DNA of 64,000 nucleotides from assembly GCF_036898825.1 (NCBI RefSeq), contig NZ_JARUND010000002.1, positions 3,100,001-3,164,000 on the forward strand, read 5' to 3'. This DNA comes from Streptomyces sp. B21-083 (GTDB lineage: Bacteria; Actinomycetota; Actinomycetes; Streptomycetales; Streptomycetaceae). The translations under genes were made by a program, and so were the position numbers. This document shows positions 16,207 through 23,869 of the stretch, piece after piece; the first letter of the stretch is position 1; the number at the start of each line of letters is the position of its first letter. Below the pieces are notes generated by a model. The model searched no databases and was not told the origin of the DNA. It saw only the letters and a program-made list of their open reading frames with translations.

Positions 16207-17613
16207 ATGCCGCCCGCCCTCGCCCGCCTCCTCGGCGACAGCCGCGCCCTCGCCTCGCTCGCCGTGCCGCTGGCGCTCACCCAGCTCGCCCAGGTCGCCC
16301 TGACCACCACCGACACCGTCATGATGGGCCTGCTCGGCACCGAGTCCCTGGCGGCCGGCGGTCTCGCCATGGTGATCTTCAACCAGCTGCGCACCATGGG
16401 CGTCGGCATGGTCACCGCCGTCGGCAACCAGGTCGCGGCGGCCGACGCGCGGGCGGAGTCCGCGGGCTCGGGCGCGGACGAGACCGCTCATGACGAGCTC
16501 AGGGACCTGGTCCGGGCGAGCCTGCTCCTCTCGACCCTGGCGGGCGTCGCGGGTGCCGTCCTGATGGTGCTCATCGGGCACGCCGTGATCTGGTTCGGCC
16601 AGGACCCGGACGTGGTCGACGCCGCGAAGCCGGTCCTCTACACGATGGCACCCGGTCTGATCCCCTGCCTGTGGTTCCAGGCGATACGGCAGTTCACCGT
16701 CGGCATGCGCCGCCCCCAGGCCCTGCTGCGCATCACCCTCGCCTCGATCGCCGTCAACGTGAGCCTCAACTGGGCCCTCATACACGGCACCTGGGTCTTC
16801 CCCAAGCTGGGCCTGCCCGGCATCGGCCTGTCCACCAGCCTGGTGTACGCCCTGTCCTGCGTGGCCCTCTACCTCTCCGCCCGGCGCGACGCCCGGCTCG
16901 CCCCGGTGCTGTCCCTCAGCATCTGGAAGACCCGCCCGGCCACCCTGCGCAGGCTCACCGGGCTGGGTACGCCGATCGCCGCCACCTACGGCTCCGAGGC
17001 GGGTTTCTTCTTCGTCGTCGCGCTCTTCGCCGGCAGCTTCGGCACCTCGGCGCTGGCCGCGCACACGGCCGTCAACCAGCTCGTCTACATCGTCTTCCAG
17101 ATAGCCGTCGGCCTGTCCCACGCCGCGTCCATCGGCGTCAGCCGGGAGCTGGCGCTGCACAACCTGGCCGCGGCCCAGCGCCTGAAGACCACGGCCCTGG
17201 CCTGCGCGGCGGCGGTGATGGCCGTGGTCGCGGTGGTGTACGTGACCGTGCCCGGCCTGGTGCTCGCCCCCTTCTTCGACACCGGTGACGACAGGGCGGT
17301 CGAGATCGCGACGCAGCTCCTCCTGGTCGCCGCGGTGCTGCAGTTCTTCGACTGCGCCCAGAACATCGGCGTCGGGCTGCTGCGCGGCCTCGACGACACG
17401 AAGGGCGGCTTCCGCGTCACCCTCGTCGGCTACTGGCTCGTGGGCCTGCCCACCGCCGCCCTCCTCGGCCCCGCCCTCGGCCTCGACACCCTGGGCATCT
17501 GGCTCGGCCTCCTCACCGGCCTCGCCACCACCGCCGTACTCCTCCTGAGCCGCTACAACCGGGGCCTCGCCCGACTGCCCCGGACGACGGAACCGGCACC
17601 GTCCCAGGCCTGA
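16207..17613 (+). CDS. MATE-family efflux transporter
   Basis: A 468-residue, twelve-helix membrane protein with the MATE pattern: LAVPLALTQLAQVALTTTDTVMMGLLG in helix 1 and a second, homologous half beginning near LTGLGTPIAATYGSEAGFFFVVALFAGSFGTSALAAH. MATE carriers expel cationic or polar molecules against Na+ or H+. It lies 45 bases after the SbnA-like gene, with AGGA about 9 bases upstream, and is probably the last gene of the iron-controlled operon. Export of the metal-free chelator is the likely role, by analogy with exporters in siderophore loci (inference). Confidence 0.9.
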   Translation: MPPALARLLGDSRALASLAVPLALTQLAQVALTTTDTVMMGLLGTESLAAGGLAMVIFNQLRTMGVGMVTAVGNQVAAADARAESAGSGADETAHDELRDLVRASLLLSTLAGVAGAVLMVLIGHAVIWFGQDPDVVDAAKPVLYTMAPGLIPCLWFQAIRQFTVGMRRPQALLRITLASIAVNVSLNWALIHGTWVFPKLGLPGIGLSTSLVYALSCVALYLSARRDARLAPVLSLSIWKTRPATLRRLTGLGTPIAATYGSEAGFFFVVALFAGSFGTSALAAHTAVNQLVYIVFQIAVGLSHAASIGVSRELALHNLAAAQRLKTTALACAAAVMAVVAVVYVTVPGLVLAPFFDTGDDRAVEIATQLLLVAAVLQFFDCAQNIGVGLLRGLDDTKGGFRVTLVGYWLVGLPTAALLGPALGLDTLGIWLGLLTGLATTAVLLLSRYNRGLARLPRTTEPAPSQA

Positions 17614-17686
17614 TCGCCGGCATACCCGGCCCGGCTGGGCGAGCCTGCAGTGCCCGCCCTCCCTTTACCTGATGTAGTAACCGAAT

Positions 17687-19453
17687 ATGGAGAAAGTGGA
17701 GACAGTCGCCCATATCGCCGTCACCGGCGGCCGGCGACGCTACACACGCCGACCCGCCGCCGACCCGCGGTGGACCTACGACGACACGGTCAGCCCCCAG
17801 CAGTGGCACCGCGGCATGACGCTGATCGCCACGATCAGTCTCTTCATCGGCACCCGCTCGGCCTGGACCCAGGCGGTGCTCTCCCATCCGCCCGCCGCCG
17901 GGGTCATCTCACTCTGTTACGCCGGGATCCTCGTGTGCGGGGTACTCGCACTGGCCGTAAGAGGCCGCCGGACCCTGGTCCGGGTGGACGCCACCGTTCT
18001 CGTCCTCGCGGTGGCCCTGGTGGTCTGCGGCTACTGGCTGAAGCACATCGGTACCGACGAGGGCGTACTGACCGGGCAGGCCGCGAACCAGATCACGCAC
18101 GGCCGCCCCGTCTACGGACAGCCCTGGCCCTGGCTGTTCGGCACGCCCAATTCCGGTGCGACCAAGACGATGTCCGGCTCATACGACTACACCTACGGCT
18201 ATCCACCGCTGACCGCCCTGCTCGCCGCCCCGGTGCACGCCTTCCTGCCCGCTTCGACGGCCGCCACCCTGGTCACCACGGGGGCGCTGATCGCCGGAAC
18301 GGTCACTCTGTGGCTCATGCTGCCCGCCCCCTGGCGGTCGGCGGCAACCGCCGTGTGCCTCGGCTTCGGCATCCTCCCCGGCTACGCCCGCTCCGGCTAC
18401 CCGGCGATCGTCGCCCTGGCCCTGCTGATCCCGGTGGCGGTCCGCTGGCCGGGCACCGGAGCGGGCGGACGCCTGGGACGGAGCGGGCTACTGCGGGCCG
18501 TGTGCCTGGGCGCCGCCTGCGCCGCCCAGCAACTCGCCTGGTTCTTCACCCCGTTCCTTCTGATCGGCCTGTACGCGGTACGGCGCGGCGAACTCGGGGC
18601 CCGCCCCGCGGCAGCCGTGCTGGCCCGTTTCGCCGGCATCGCCGCCCTGGTGTGGGCGAGCGTCAACGCCTACTTCGCCGCCCAGGGCTTCTCCTCCTGG
18701 TGGCAAGGCCTGCTGCTGCCCCTCACCCAGAAGGCGATCCTGCACGGCCAGGGCCTGATGGGCATCTCCTACTACTTCACCGACGGCAGCAGCCGCCTCG
18801 ACTACTACTCCTACGCCGGCCAGCTGTTCCTCGTCGGCCTGCTCGCCGCGACCCTGCTGTTCGTCCGCCGCCTGGGAACGGCGCTGACCGTCCTGCCCTG
18901 GCTGCCCTTCTACCTCGCCACCCGTTCCCAGGACGGCTACTTCCTGATGATGACCCCGCTGTGGCTGGCCGCCGCGGCGACCGTCCCCGCCTTCTCTCTG
19001 GCCTCCGCCTGGCAGCCCCGGATCCCCCGCCTCACAGGCCGGCGCGCCAAGGCCGCCCTCTGCGCGGCGCTCGTCACGCCGGCCGCGCTGTGCGCCGCAG
19101 TCGCCGCCTCCAGCCCGCCTCCCCTGCGTATGACGCTCACCACCCGCATCAGCGAACAGCCCCATCCCGCCGTCACCGCCGTGACGGTGAAGGCCGTCAA
19201 CACCACCAGCACCGCCCTCACCCCTCATTTCGCCAGCCGCATCGGCCAGGGCGCCTCCAACTGGTGGACCGTCACCAGCGGGCCCACCACGCTCGCCCCG
19301 CACAGCGCGGCCGTGTACGTCGTACGGCCGGCCGGCGGTCACCGCCCCGTGCCCGGCGCGCATCAGCGCATGTACCTCATCGCCGTCACCGGAACACCGA
19401 TGACGATCAGCACCGCCCGCATCGAGGCCACCATGCGGACCCCCAGCCGCTGA
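17687..19453 (+). CDS. Multi-pass membrane protein, possible polyprenyl-phosphate glycosyltransferase (GT-C-like)
   Basis: The 588-residue protein has about ten hydrophobic helices between residues 45 and 465. The first extracytoplasmic loop is rich in acidic and aromatic residues (YWLKHIGTDEGVLTGQ) and is followed by SYDYTYGYPPLTALL, the arrangement seen in GT-C glycosyltransferases such as GT87 mannosyltransferases. The C-terminal 110 residues look like an extracytoplasmic beta-rich domain (PPPLRMTLTTRISEQP). No ribosome site precedes the ATG; TAGTAA lies 7-12 bases upstream, so translation may be leaderless. It converges with the GtrA gene. The exact activity is not established. Confidence 0.75.
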   Translation: MEKVETVAHIAVTGGRRRYTRRPAADPRWTYDDTVSPQQWHRGMTLIATISLFIGTRSAWTQAVLSHPPAAGVISLCYAGILVCGVLALAVRGRRTLVRVDATVLVLAVALVVCGYWLKHIGTDEGVLTGQAANQITHGRPVYGQPWPWLFGTPNSGATKTMSGSYDYTYGYPPLTALLAAPVHAFLPASTAATLVTTGALIAGTVTLWLMLPAPWRSAATAVCLGFGILPGYARSGYPAIVALALLIPVAVRWPGTGAGGRLGRSGLLRAVCLGAACAAQQLAWFFTPFLLIGLYAVRRGELGARPAAAVLARFAGIAALVWASVNAYFAAQGFSSWWQGLLLPLTQKAILHGQGLMGISYYFTDGSSRLDYYSYAGQLFLVGLLAATLLFVRRLGTALTVLPWLPFYLATRSQDGYFLMMTPLWLAAAATVPAFSLASAWQPRIPRLTGRRAKAALCAALVTPAALCAAVAASSPPPLRMTLTTRISEQPHPAVTAVTVKAVNTTSTALTPHFASRIGQGASNWWTVTSGPTTLAPHSAAVYVVRPAGGHRPVPGAHQRMYLIAVTGTPMTISTARIEATMRTPSR

Positions 19454-19484
19454 CCGGCGGGAATCGCACCCGAGGACACCTCCC

Positions 19485-20051
19485 TCAGCGCGGCACCCGG
19501 AACACCCAGGTGCGGTAGGACCAGAAGCGGAAGAGAGTCGCGCACGCGATCCCCGCGACCTTGAAGAGGTTGCTCTCAAGCGCCGAGTCCCAGCCGAACC
19601 AGTACGTCGCGACGTACAGCACCCCGTTCTCGATGACCAGGCCGACGACGCTGAAAAGACAGAAGAGAGCGAACTCCCCGACACGGCCCTGCGGGTCCAG
19701 GTGCCGATAGGTGAAATACCGGAAACCCAGGTAATTGAAAACTATCGCCACGACGGTCGCGACGATGCTGCATCGCACCACGGGCAGAGTCGTCACCGCC
19801 CGGCAGAGGTTGAACACGGCGAGATTCACCCCGACGCCCAGCCCACCGACGGCACCGAACCTGACGACCTCCCGAAGCAGAGCGGGAAGCTCCTTGCGCT
19901 TCGTGTCCGCCTCATCCGCATTGTGCAGGGGACGCACAGTCCTCCAGAGGTTCGAGCTTCGCACGGTCGTGCTCAGGAATTGATATGCAGGGCCTCGTAG
20001 ATTTTCTGACACAACGAAACGTTTTCGCTCGTCAGGCTTGGCCGTGACCAT
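19485..20051 (-). CDS. GtrA-family membrane protein
   Basis: The 188-residue protein begins with about 60 polar residues, then four helices in the GtrA pattern: VVRFGAVGGLGVGVNLAVFNL, VATVVAIVFNYLGFRYFTY, FALFCLFSVVGLVIENGVLY and the last, KVAGIACATLFRFWSYRTWVF. GtrA proteins help flip or transfer polyprenyl-linked sugars in O-antigen glucosylation and mycobacterial arabinogalactan synthesis. It converges with the GT-C-like gene 32 bases away, so both may serve cell-surface glycan work. The start at 20051 has only a distant GAGGGA; an internal start is possible. Confidence 0.88.
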   Translation of the reverse strand: MVTAKPDERKRFVVSENLRGPAYQFLSTTVRSSNLWRTVRPLHNADEADTKRKELPALLREVVRFGAVGGLGVGVNLAVFNLCRAVTTLPVVRCSIVATVVAIVFNYLGFRYFTYRHLDPQGRVGEFALFCLFSVVGLVIENGVLYVATYWFGWDSALESNLFKVAGIACATLFRFWSYRTWVFRVPR

Positions 20052-20240
20052 GCGGAAGGTCAGTCCCTCGGCTCACCAGGCCCGGGTTTCGGTGCGGTGA
20101 AGCCGTTGCCGCACTCCGTGCCGCGGACGGCGACCGTCCGGGTGTCCGCCGGTGTGACCGGCCTCGCCACCGGGTCACGTACCCCTCGTCTCCGGCGTCC
20201 GGCCGAACTCGCCGTGTTCCGGCGGTCGCACCCGCTCCGG

Positions 20241-21545
20241 TCATCCGTCCCGCGTCCCTTCCGCGGACCGCACCGGGAGCAGCAGCGTGAACGTTGTCGG
20301 CGCGTGGTTCGTCAGCGAGAGCCGGCCCCCGAGGGAGAGCGCCAGGTCGCGGGCGAGCGCGAGGCCGATGCCCGTGCCGGCCCCGCCCTCGGTGTGTCCG
20401 CGCTCGAACAGGCGCGCGGAGTCGCCGTCCGTGGCGCCCTCGTCGGCGATGTCGAGGGCGACGGCGTCGTCGAGGTCGCGGACCGTGACGCGCACGGTGC
20501 CGTGTCCGTGAACGCGGGCGTTGTCGAGCAGCACGCCGAGGATCTCGGCGACGGGTCCGCCCGGGACGCGTACGTCGTCCGGCGCCTCACTCGTGTCGCA
20601 CTCCAGGCGTCTGCCGTCGCGGGCGAACAGCCCGTGCCACCGCTCCTCGGTCTCCCGCAGCAGGCCCGCGACCGCCCGGTCCGCCTCGACCGTTCGGGGC
20701 AGCCCCGCGGAGGCGGACAGCCGCAGGACCTCCTCCACGGTGTGGTGCAGCCTGCGGGTGGCGTCCAGGGCCTCCGCCAGCACGGGGCGGGTGTCGTCCT
20801 GTTCGAGTCCGGTTTCCAGGGTGAGCTGGAGGCCGGTCAGCGGGGTGCGCAGTTGGTGGGAGACGTTGGCGGTGAAATCGCGTTCGCGGCGCAGGAGTTC
20901 GGCCAGGCTGTGCAGCATCTCGTTGTGGGTGCGGGCGACCTGGTCGATCTCGGCGATGGTGCTGGGGGCGGCCCGCGCGGTCAGGTCGCCGCCGGTGACG
21001 GCCCGGCAGTGCCGTGAGAGGTCCTCCAGGGGAGCGGCGAGGGCCCGCGCCTGCCGGCGGGCCACGAGGACGGCCACGGTCAGCGCCAGTACGGCCGCCC
21101 CGAGCAGGATGGCCCAGCCGACGAGGACGCGGTCGCGCACGTCCTGGACCGCTGAGGAGACGCGGACGACGCCGATGACCCGCTCGTCGTGGGAGACGGG
21201 GACGGCGGCGACGATCTCACTGCCCCCGGTCGACCGCGTCACCCTGCCGGCCAGGGCCCGGCGGACCGTGTCGTCGCCGGTCCGGGGGCCGCTGCCCGCG
21301 CGCAGCCGCAACTGCGGGTCGTAGAGGCCCAGGCGCCCGCCGGCCGGGGGCGGCGGCAGCTCCACCGGGTCCCCGGTCGCGTAGTCCGGACTCACGCGGA
21401 CGGCGCCGGCCAGGGCCGCTCGCTCCAGGGCGTCCCGCTGGGCCGCGTACAGGGATGACCTGATGGCGAGGGCCAGGGGGACGGCCAGGAGGACCAGGGC
21501 GACCATGACGGCGGTGAGGGCCACCCGCACCACACGCTGTCTCAT
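20241..21545 (-). CDS. Sensor histidine kinase, OmpR-partner type
   Basis: A 434-residue kinase. Helices near residues 5-30 and 150-175 flank a sensor loop of about 110 residues. A HAMP region (RQARALAAPLEDLSRHCRAVTGGDLTAR) follows, then the His box FTANVSHQLRTPLTGLQ, N-box LGVLLDNARVHG and G-box GAGTGIGLALARDLA. The start at 21545 (MRQRVV) follows GGGGGC. It is divergent from a lipoprotein/ABC operon that ends in an OmpR-type regulator without its own kinase (26544-27281). The two are probably a pair split by the operon they control (inference). Confidence 0.93.
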   Translation of the reverse strand: MRQRVVRVALTAVMVALVLLAVPLALAIRSSLYAAQRDALERAALAGAVRVSPDYATGDPVELPPPPAGGRLGLYDPQLRLRAGSGPRTGDDTVRRALAGRVTRSTGGSEIVAAVPVSHDERVIGVVRVSSAVQDVRDRVLVGWAILLGAAVLALTVAVLVARRQARALAAPLEDLSRHCRAVTGGDLTARAAPSTIAEIDQVARTHNEMLHSLAELLRRERDFTANVSHQLRTPLTGLQLTLETGLEQDDTRPVLAEALDATRRLHHTVEEVLRLSASAGLPRTVEADRAVAGLLRETEERWHGLFARDGRRLECDTSEAPDDVRVPGGPVAEILGVLLDNARVHGHGTVRVTVRDLDDAVALDIADEGATDGDSARLFERGHTEGGAGTGIGLALARDLALSLGGRLSLTNHAPTTFTLLLPVRSAEGTRDG

Positions 21546-21762
21546 GCCCCCATGATGCGTGCCGTCGGCCTGCCCGTAGGGGACCCGCCGCACGCTTTTG
21601 CCGTCGTCTAACCCTCGCCGTGCGGTGCGTTAACCGGCCGCCTCCTAGCGTCGTTGCCATGACCGCCCGGTCGGCGCACAGCCCCCGGCCGGCAGCTCGT
21701 CTCCCCCGCGCTTCCCAAGCGTTCCAGGCGTTTTCCAGGCATTTCCCAGGAGGGCAGCAACG

Positions 21763-22425
21763 ATGGCACGCGTACATGTCTTCGGCGTCGTCGGGCTCGT
21801 ACTCGCCGCGGCGGTGACCGCCGGGTGTTCCGGTTCCGGGGCCACCTCCGGCTCGGGGTCCAGCTCAGGGTCCAGCTCGAGTTCCGGTGCTGCTTCCACC
21901 ACCGCTTCCGCTGGAGGCTCGGGCAGCAGTCCGGCGCCCACCGAGTCCAATCCGCCCGGCGACATCCCCGACAACCAGGCGTTCGTCGCCTACCAGCCGT
22001 CCGGCGGCGCGTTCACCGGGTTCACGGTGAAGGTGCCCGAGGGCTGGGCCCGTACCAGCCAGGGCGGCACCACCGTCTTCACCGACAAACTCAACCGCGT
22101 CCAGATCTCCGCCGCTGCCACGTCGAGCGCGCCCACGGTCGGCTCGGTCACCCGGCAGGTCGTGCCCCGACTACGCGGCCAGGTACCGAAGTTCACGAGC
22201 CCGAAGGTGTCCATGGTGACCCGGAAGGCCGGTGGGGCGGTGCTGCTGACCTACCAGGGCGACTCCGCCGCGAACCCGGTCACCGGCAAGGTCGTGCGCG
22301 ACGCGTTCGAGCGGTACTCCTTCCACCGGCAGGGCCACGAGGTGGACCTCACGCTGTCCGGCCCGGTCAACGCCGACAACGTGGACCCCTGGCGCATCGT
22401 CAGCGACTCCTTCACCTGGAAGTGA
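21763..22425 (+). CDS. Secreted lipoprotein of unknown function, Ser/Gly-rich linker
   Basis: The 220-residue protein has a signal with lipobox VTAGC; the mature protein starts with a 45-residue Ser/Gly/Ala linker and then a globular domain (AFVAYQPSGGAFTGFTVKVPEGW to the end) resembling the PsbP/LpqN-like fold used for membrane-near ligand sensing. AGGAGGG lies about 8 bases before the ATG. It is the first gene of an operon with two ABC ATPases, an FtsX-like permease and a response regulator, so it may present a ligand to the permease or to the divergent kinase. No specific function can be given. Confidence 0.85.
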   Translation: MARVHVFGVVGLVLAAAVTAGCSGSGATSGSGSSSGSSSSSGAASTTASAGGSGSSPAPTESNPPGDIPDNQAFVAYQPSGGAFTGFTVKVPEGWARTSQGGTTVFTDKLNRVQISAAATSSAPTVGSVTRQVVPRLRGQVPKFTSPKVSMVTRKAGGAVLLTYQGDSAANPVTGKVVRDAFERYSFHRQGHEVDLTLSGPVNADNVDPWRIVSDSFTWK

Positions 22426-22437
22426 GGAGTGAACACC

Positions 22438-23169
22438 ATGCCGGTCAGGCCGTCCGCCGAGGCCCTCACCGCACGAGAGCTGTACCGCTTCTTCCGGGCC
22501 GGCGAGGAGGAGACGCTCGCCCTGCGCGGGGTGTCCCTGCGGGTGCGTCGCGGTGAGACGGTCGCCGTGGTCGGGCCGTCCGGAGCGGGCAAGTCCACCC
22601 TGCTGTCCTGTCTGGCAGGGCTCGACGAACCCTCGGGCGGTGAGGTGCGCGTGGACGGCGTACGCATCAGCCACCGGCCGGAGACCGAACGAGCGCGGCT
22701 GCGCGCCCGGAACATCGGCGTTCTGCTGCAGACCCGCAACCTTGTCGCGCATCTCAGCGTGCGCGACAACGTCCGCCTGGCGCACAGCGCCGTGCGCGGC
22801 CGGCCGGCCGTGCCGGCGGGAGAGCTGCTGGACGAGGTGGGGCTCTCGGGGCGGGCACACGCGCTGCCCAGGCAACTGTCGGGCGGCGAGCTGGCGCGCG
22901 CCGGTCTGGCCGTGGCGCTGGCCAACTCCCCGGCCGTCCTGCTGGCGGACGAACCGACCGGCGAACTCGACGGCGGCACCGAGCACGTGATCCTGCAGAT
23001 GCTGCGCGACCGCGCCGCCCTGGGCTGCGCGGTGCTGATCGTCACCCACAGCGCCGAAGCCGTCCGGATCGCCGACCGGGTGATCACTCTGGACGACGGC
23101 AGGGCCCACGAGACCTCCAAGTACCGGGCAGGCACGCAGCAGCAGGAGGCCCATGATGTCGCCCCGTGA
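22438..23169 (+). CDS. ABC transporter ATP-binding protein (MacB/LolD-like), first copy
   Basis: This 243-residue ATPase has Walker A GPSGAGKST, a Q-loop LLQTRN, the signature LSGGEL, Walker B VLLADEPTGELD and a switch VTHSAEAV. The ELD in the D-loop and overall length are typical of the LolD/MacB/BceA group that drives FtsX-type permeases. The ATG at 22438 is preferred over the GTG at 22429 because GAGGAG is 8 bases upstream. The stop overlaps the next ATPase start. Two different ATPases serving one permease suggests a heterodimeric motor. Confidence 0.93.
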   Translation: MPVRPSAEALTARELYRFFRAGEEETLALRGVSLRVRRGETVAVVGPSGAGKSTLLSCLAGLDEPSGGEVRVDGVRISHRPETERARLRARNIGVLLQTRNLVAHLSVRDNVRLAHSAVRGRPAVPAGELLDEVGLSGRAHALPRQLSGGELARAGLAVALANSPAVLLADEPTGELDGGTEHVILQMLRDRAALGCAVLIVTHSAEAVRIADRVITLDDGRAHETSKYRAGTQQQEAHDVAP

Positions 23170-23869
23170 TCACTCCGTACCGGTCGACAAGACCGCGACG
23201 TCCTTGGACGAGGTGCTCGTCGACTGCCGGGACGCGGCTCTCACCTTCGGCCGGGGCGCGAGGTCCGTGGTGGCGGTGCACGGGGCGAACCTGCGGGTCC
23301 GGTCCGGGGACCGGCTCGCCATCGTCGGCCCGTCCGGGTCGGGCAAGTCGTCCCTGCTGCATCTGCTGGCCGGGCTCGAACAGCCCACCAGCGGCACCGT
23401 CACCCGGACCGCCCTGGACGGCCCGCGCGGCATCGGGATCGTCTTCCAGGGCGACAGCCTGATCCCCGCCCTCGACGTGGTCGAGAACACCGCGCTGCCG
23501 CTGGTCCTGGCCGGAGTGCCGGACGCCGAGGCGCAGCGGTCGGCCACTGCGGCACTCGCCCTGGTGGACGCCGCCGACCTGGCGGAGCGGCTGCCGGAGG
23601 AGATCTCCGGCGGGCAGGCCCAGCGCGTCGCCGCCGCCCGGGTCCTGGCCCGGTCCCCCCGGCTGATCCTCGCCGACGAACCCACCGGCCGGCTCGACCA
23701 CGCCACCGGCGGCCACGTCCTGGACGCACTGCTGACCGCGGCCGACCGGACAGGTGCGGCCCTCGTCGTCACCACCCACGACCCGGCCGTCGCCGCGCGG
23801 CTCACCACCCGGCTGACCATGCGCGACGGCCGACTGCTCACCCCGGCCGAATCGCAGGAGGCGTCATGA
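23153..23869 (+). CDS. ABC transporter ATP-binding protein (MacB/LolD-like), second copy
   Basis: A 238-residue paralogue of the preceding ATPase: Walker A GPSGSGKSS, Q-loop VFQGDS, signature ISGGQAQR, Walker B LILADEPTGRLD, switch THDPAVA. Two adjacent ATGs (23153, 23156) follow AGGAGG, and the gene overlaps the upstream one by 17 bases. The stop overlaps the permease start (ATGA). Coupling through all three genes argues for fixed stoichiometry of the transporter parts. Confidence 0.93.
   Translation: MMSPRDHSVPVDKTATSLDEVLVDCRDAALTFGRGARSVVAVHGANLRVRSGDRLAIVGPSGSGKSSLLHLLAGLEQPTSGTVTRTALDGPRGIGIVFQGDSLIPALDVVENTALPLVLAGVPDAEAQRSATAALALVDAADLAERLPEEISGGQAQRVAAARVLARSPRLILADEPTGRLDHATGGHVLDALLTAADRTGAALVVTTHDPAVAARLTTRLTMRDGRLLTPAESQEAS

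Noticed and set aside
17650..19518. 622-residue frame over the GT-C-like gene
   Set aside because: Arg/Pro-rich shadow frame; the other frame has clear membrane helices.
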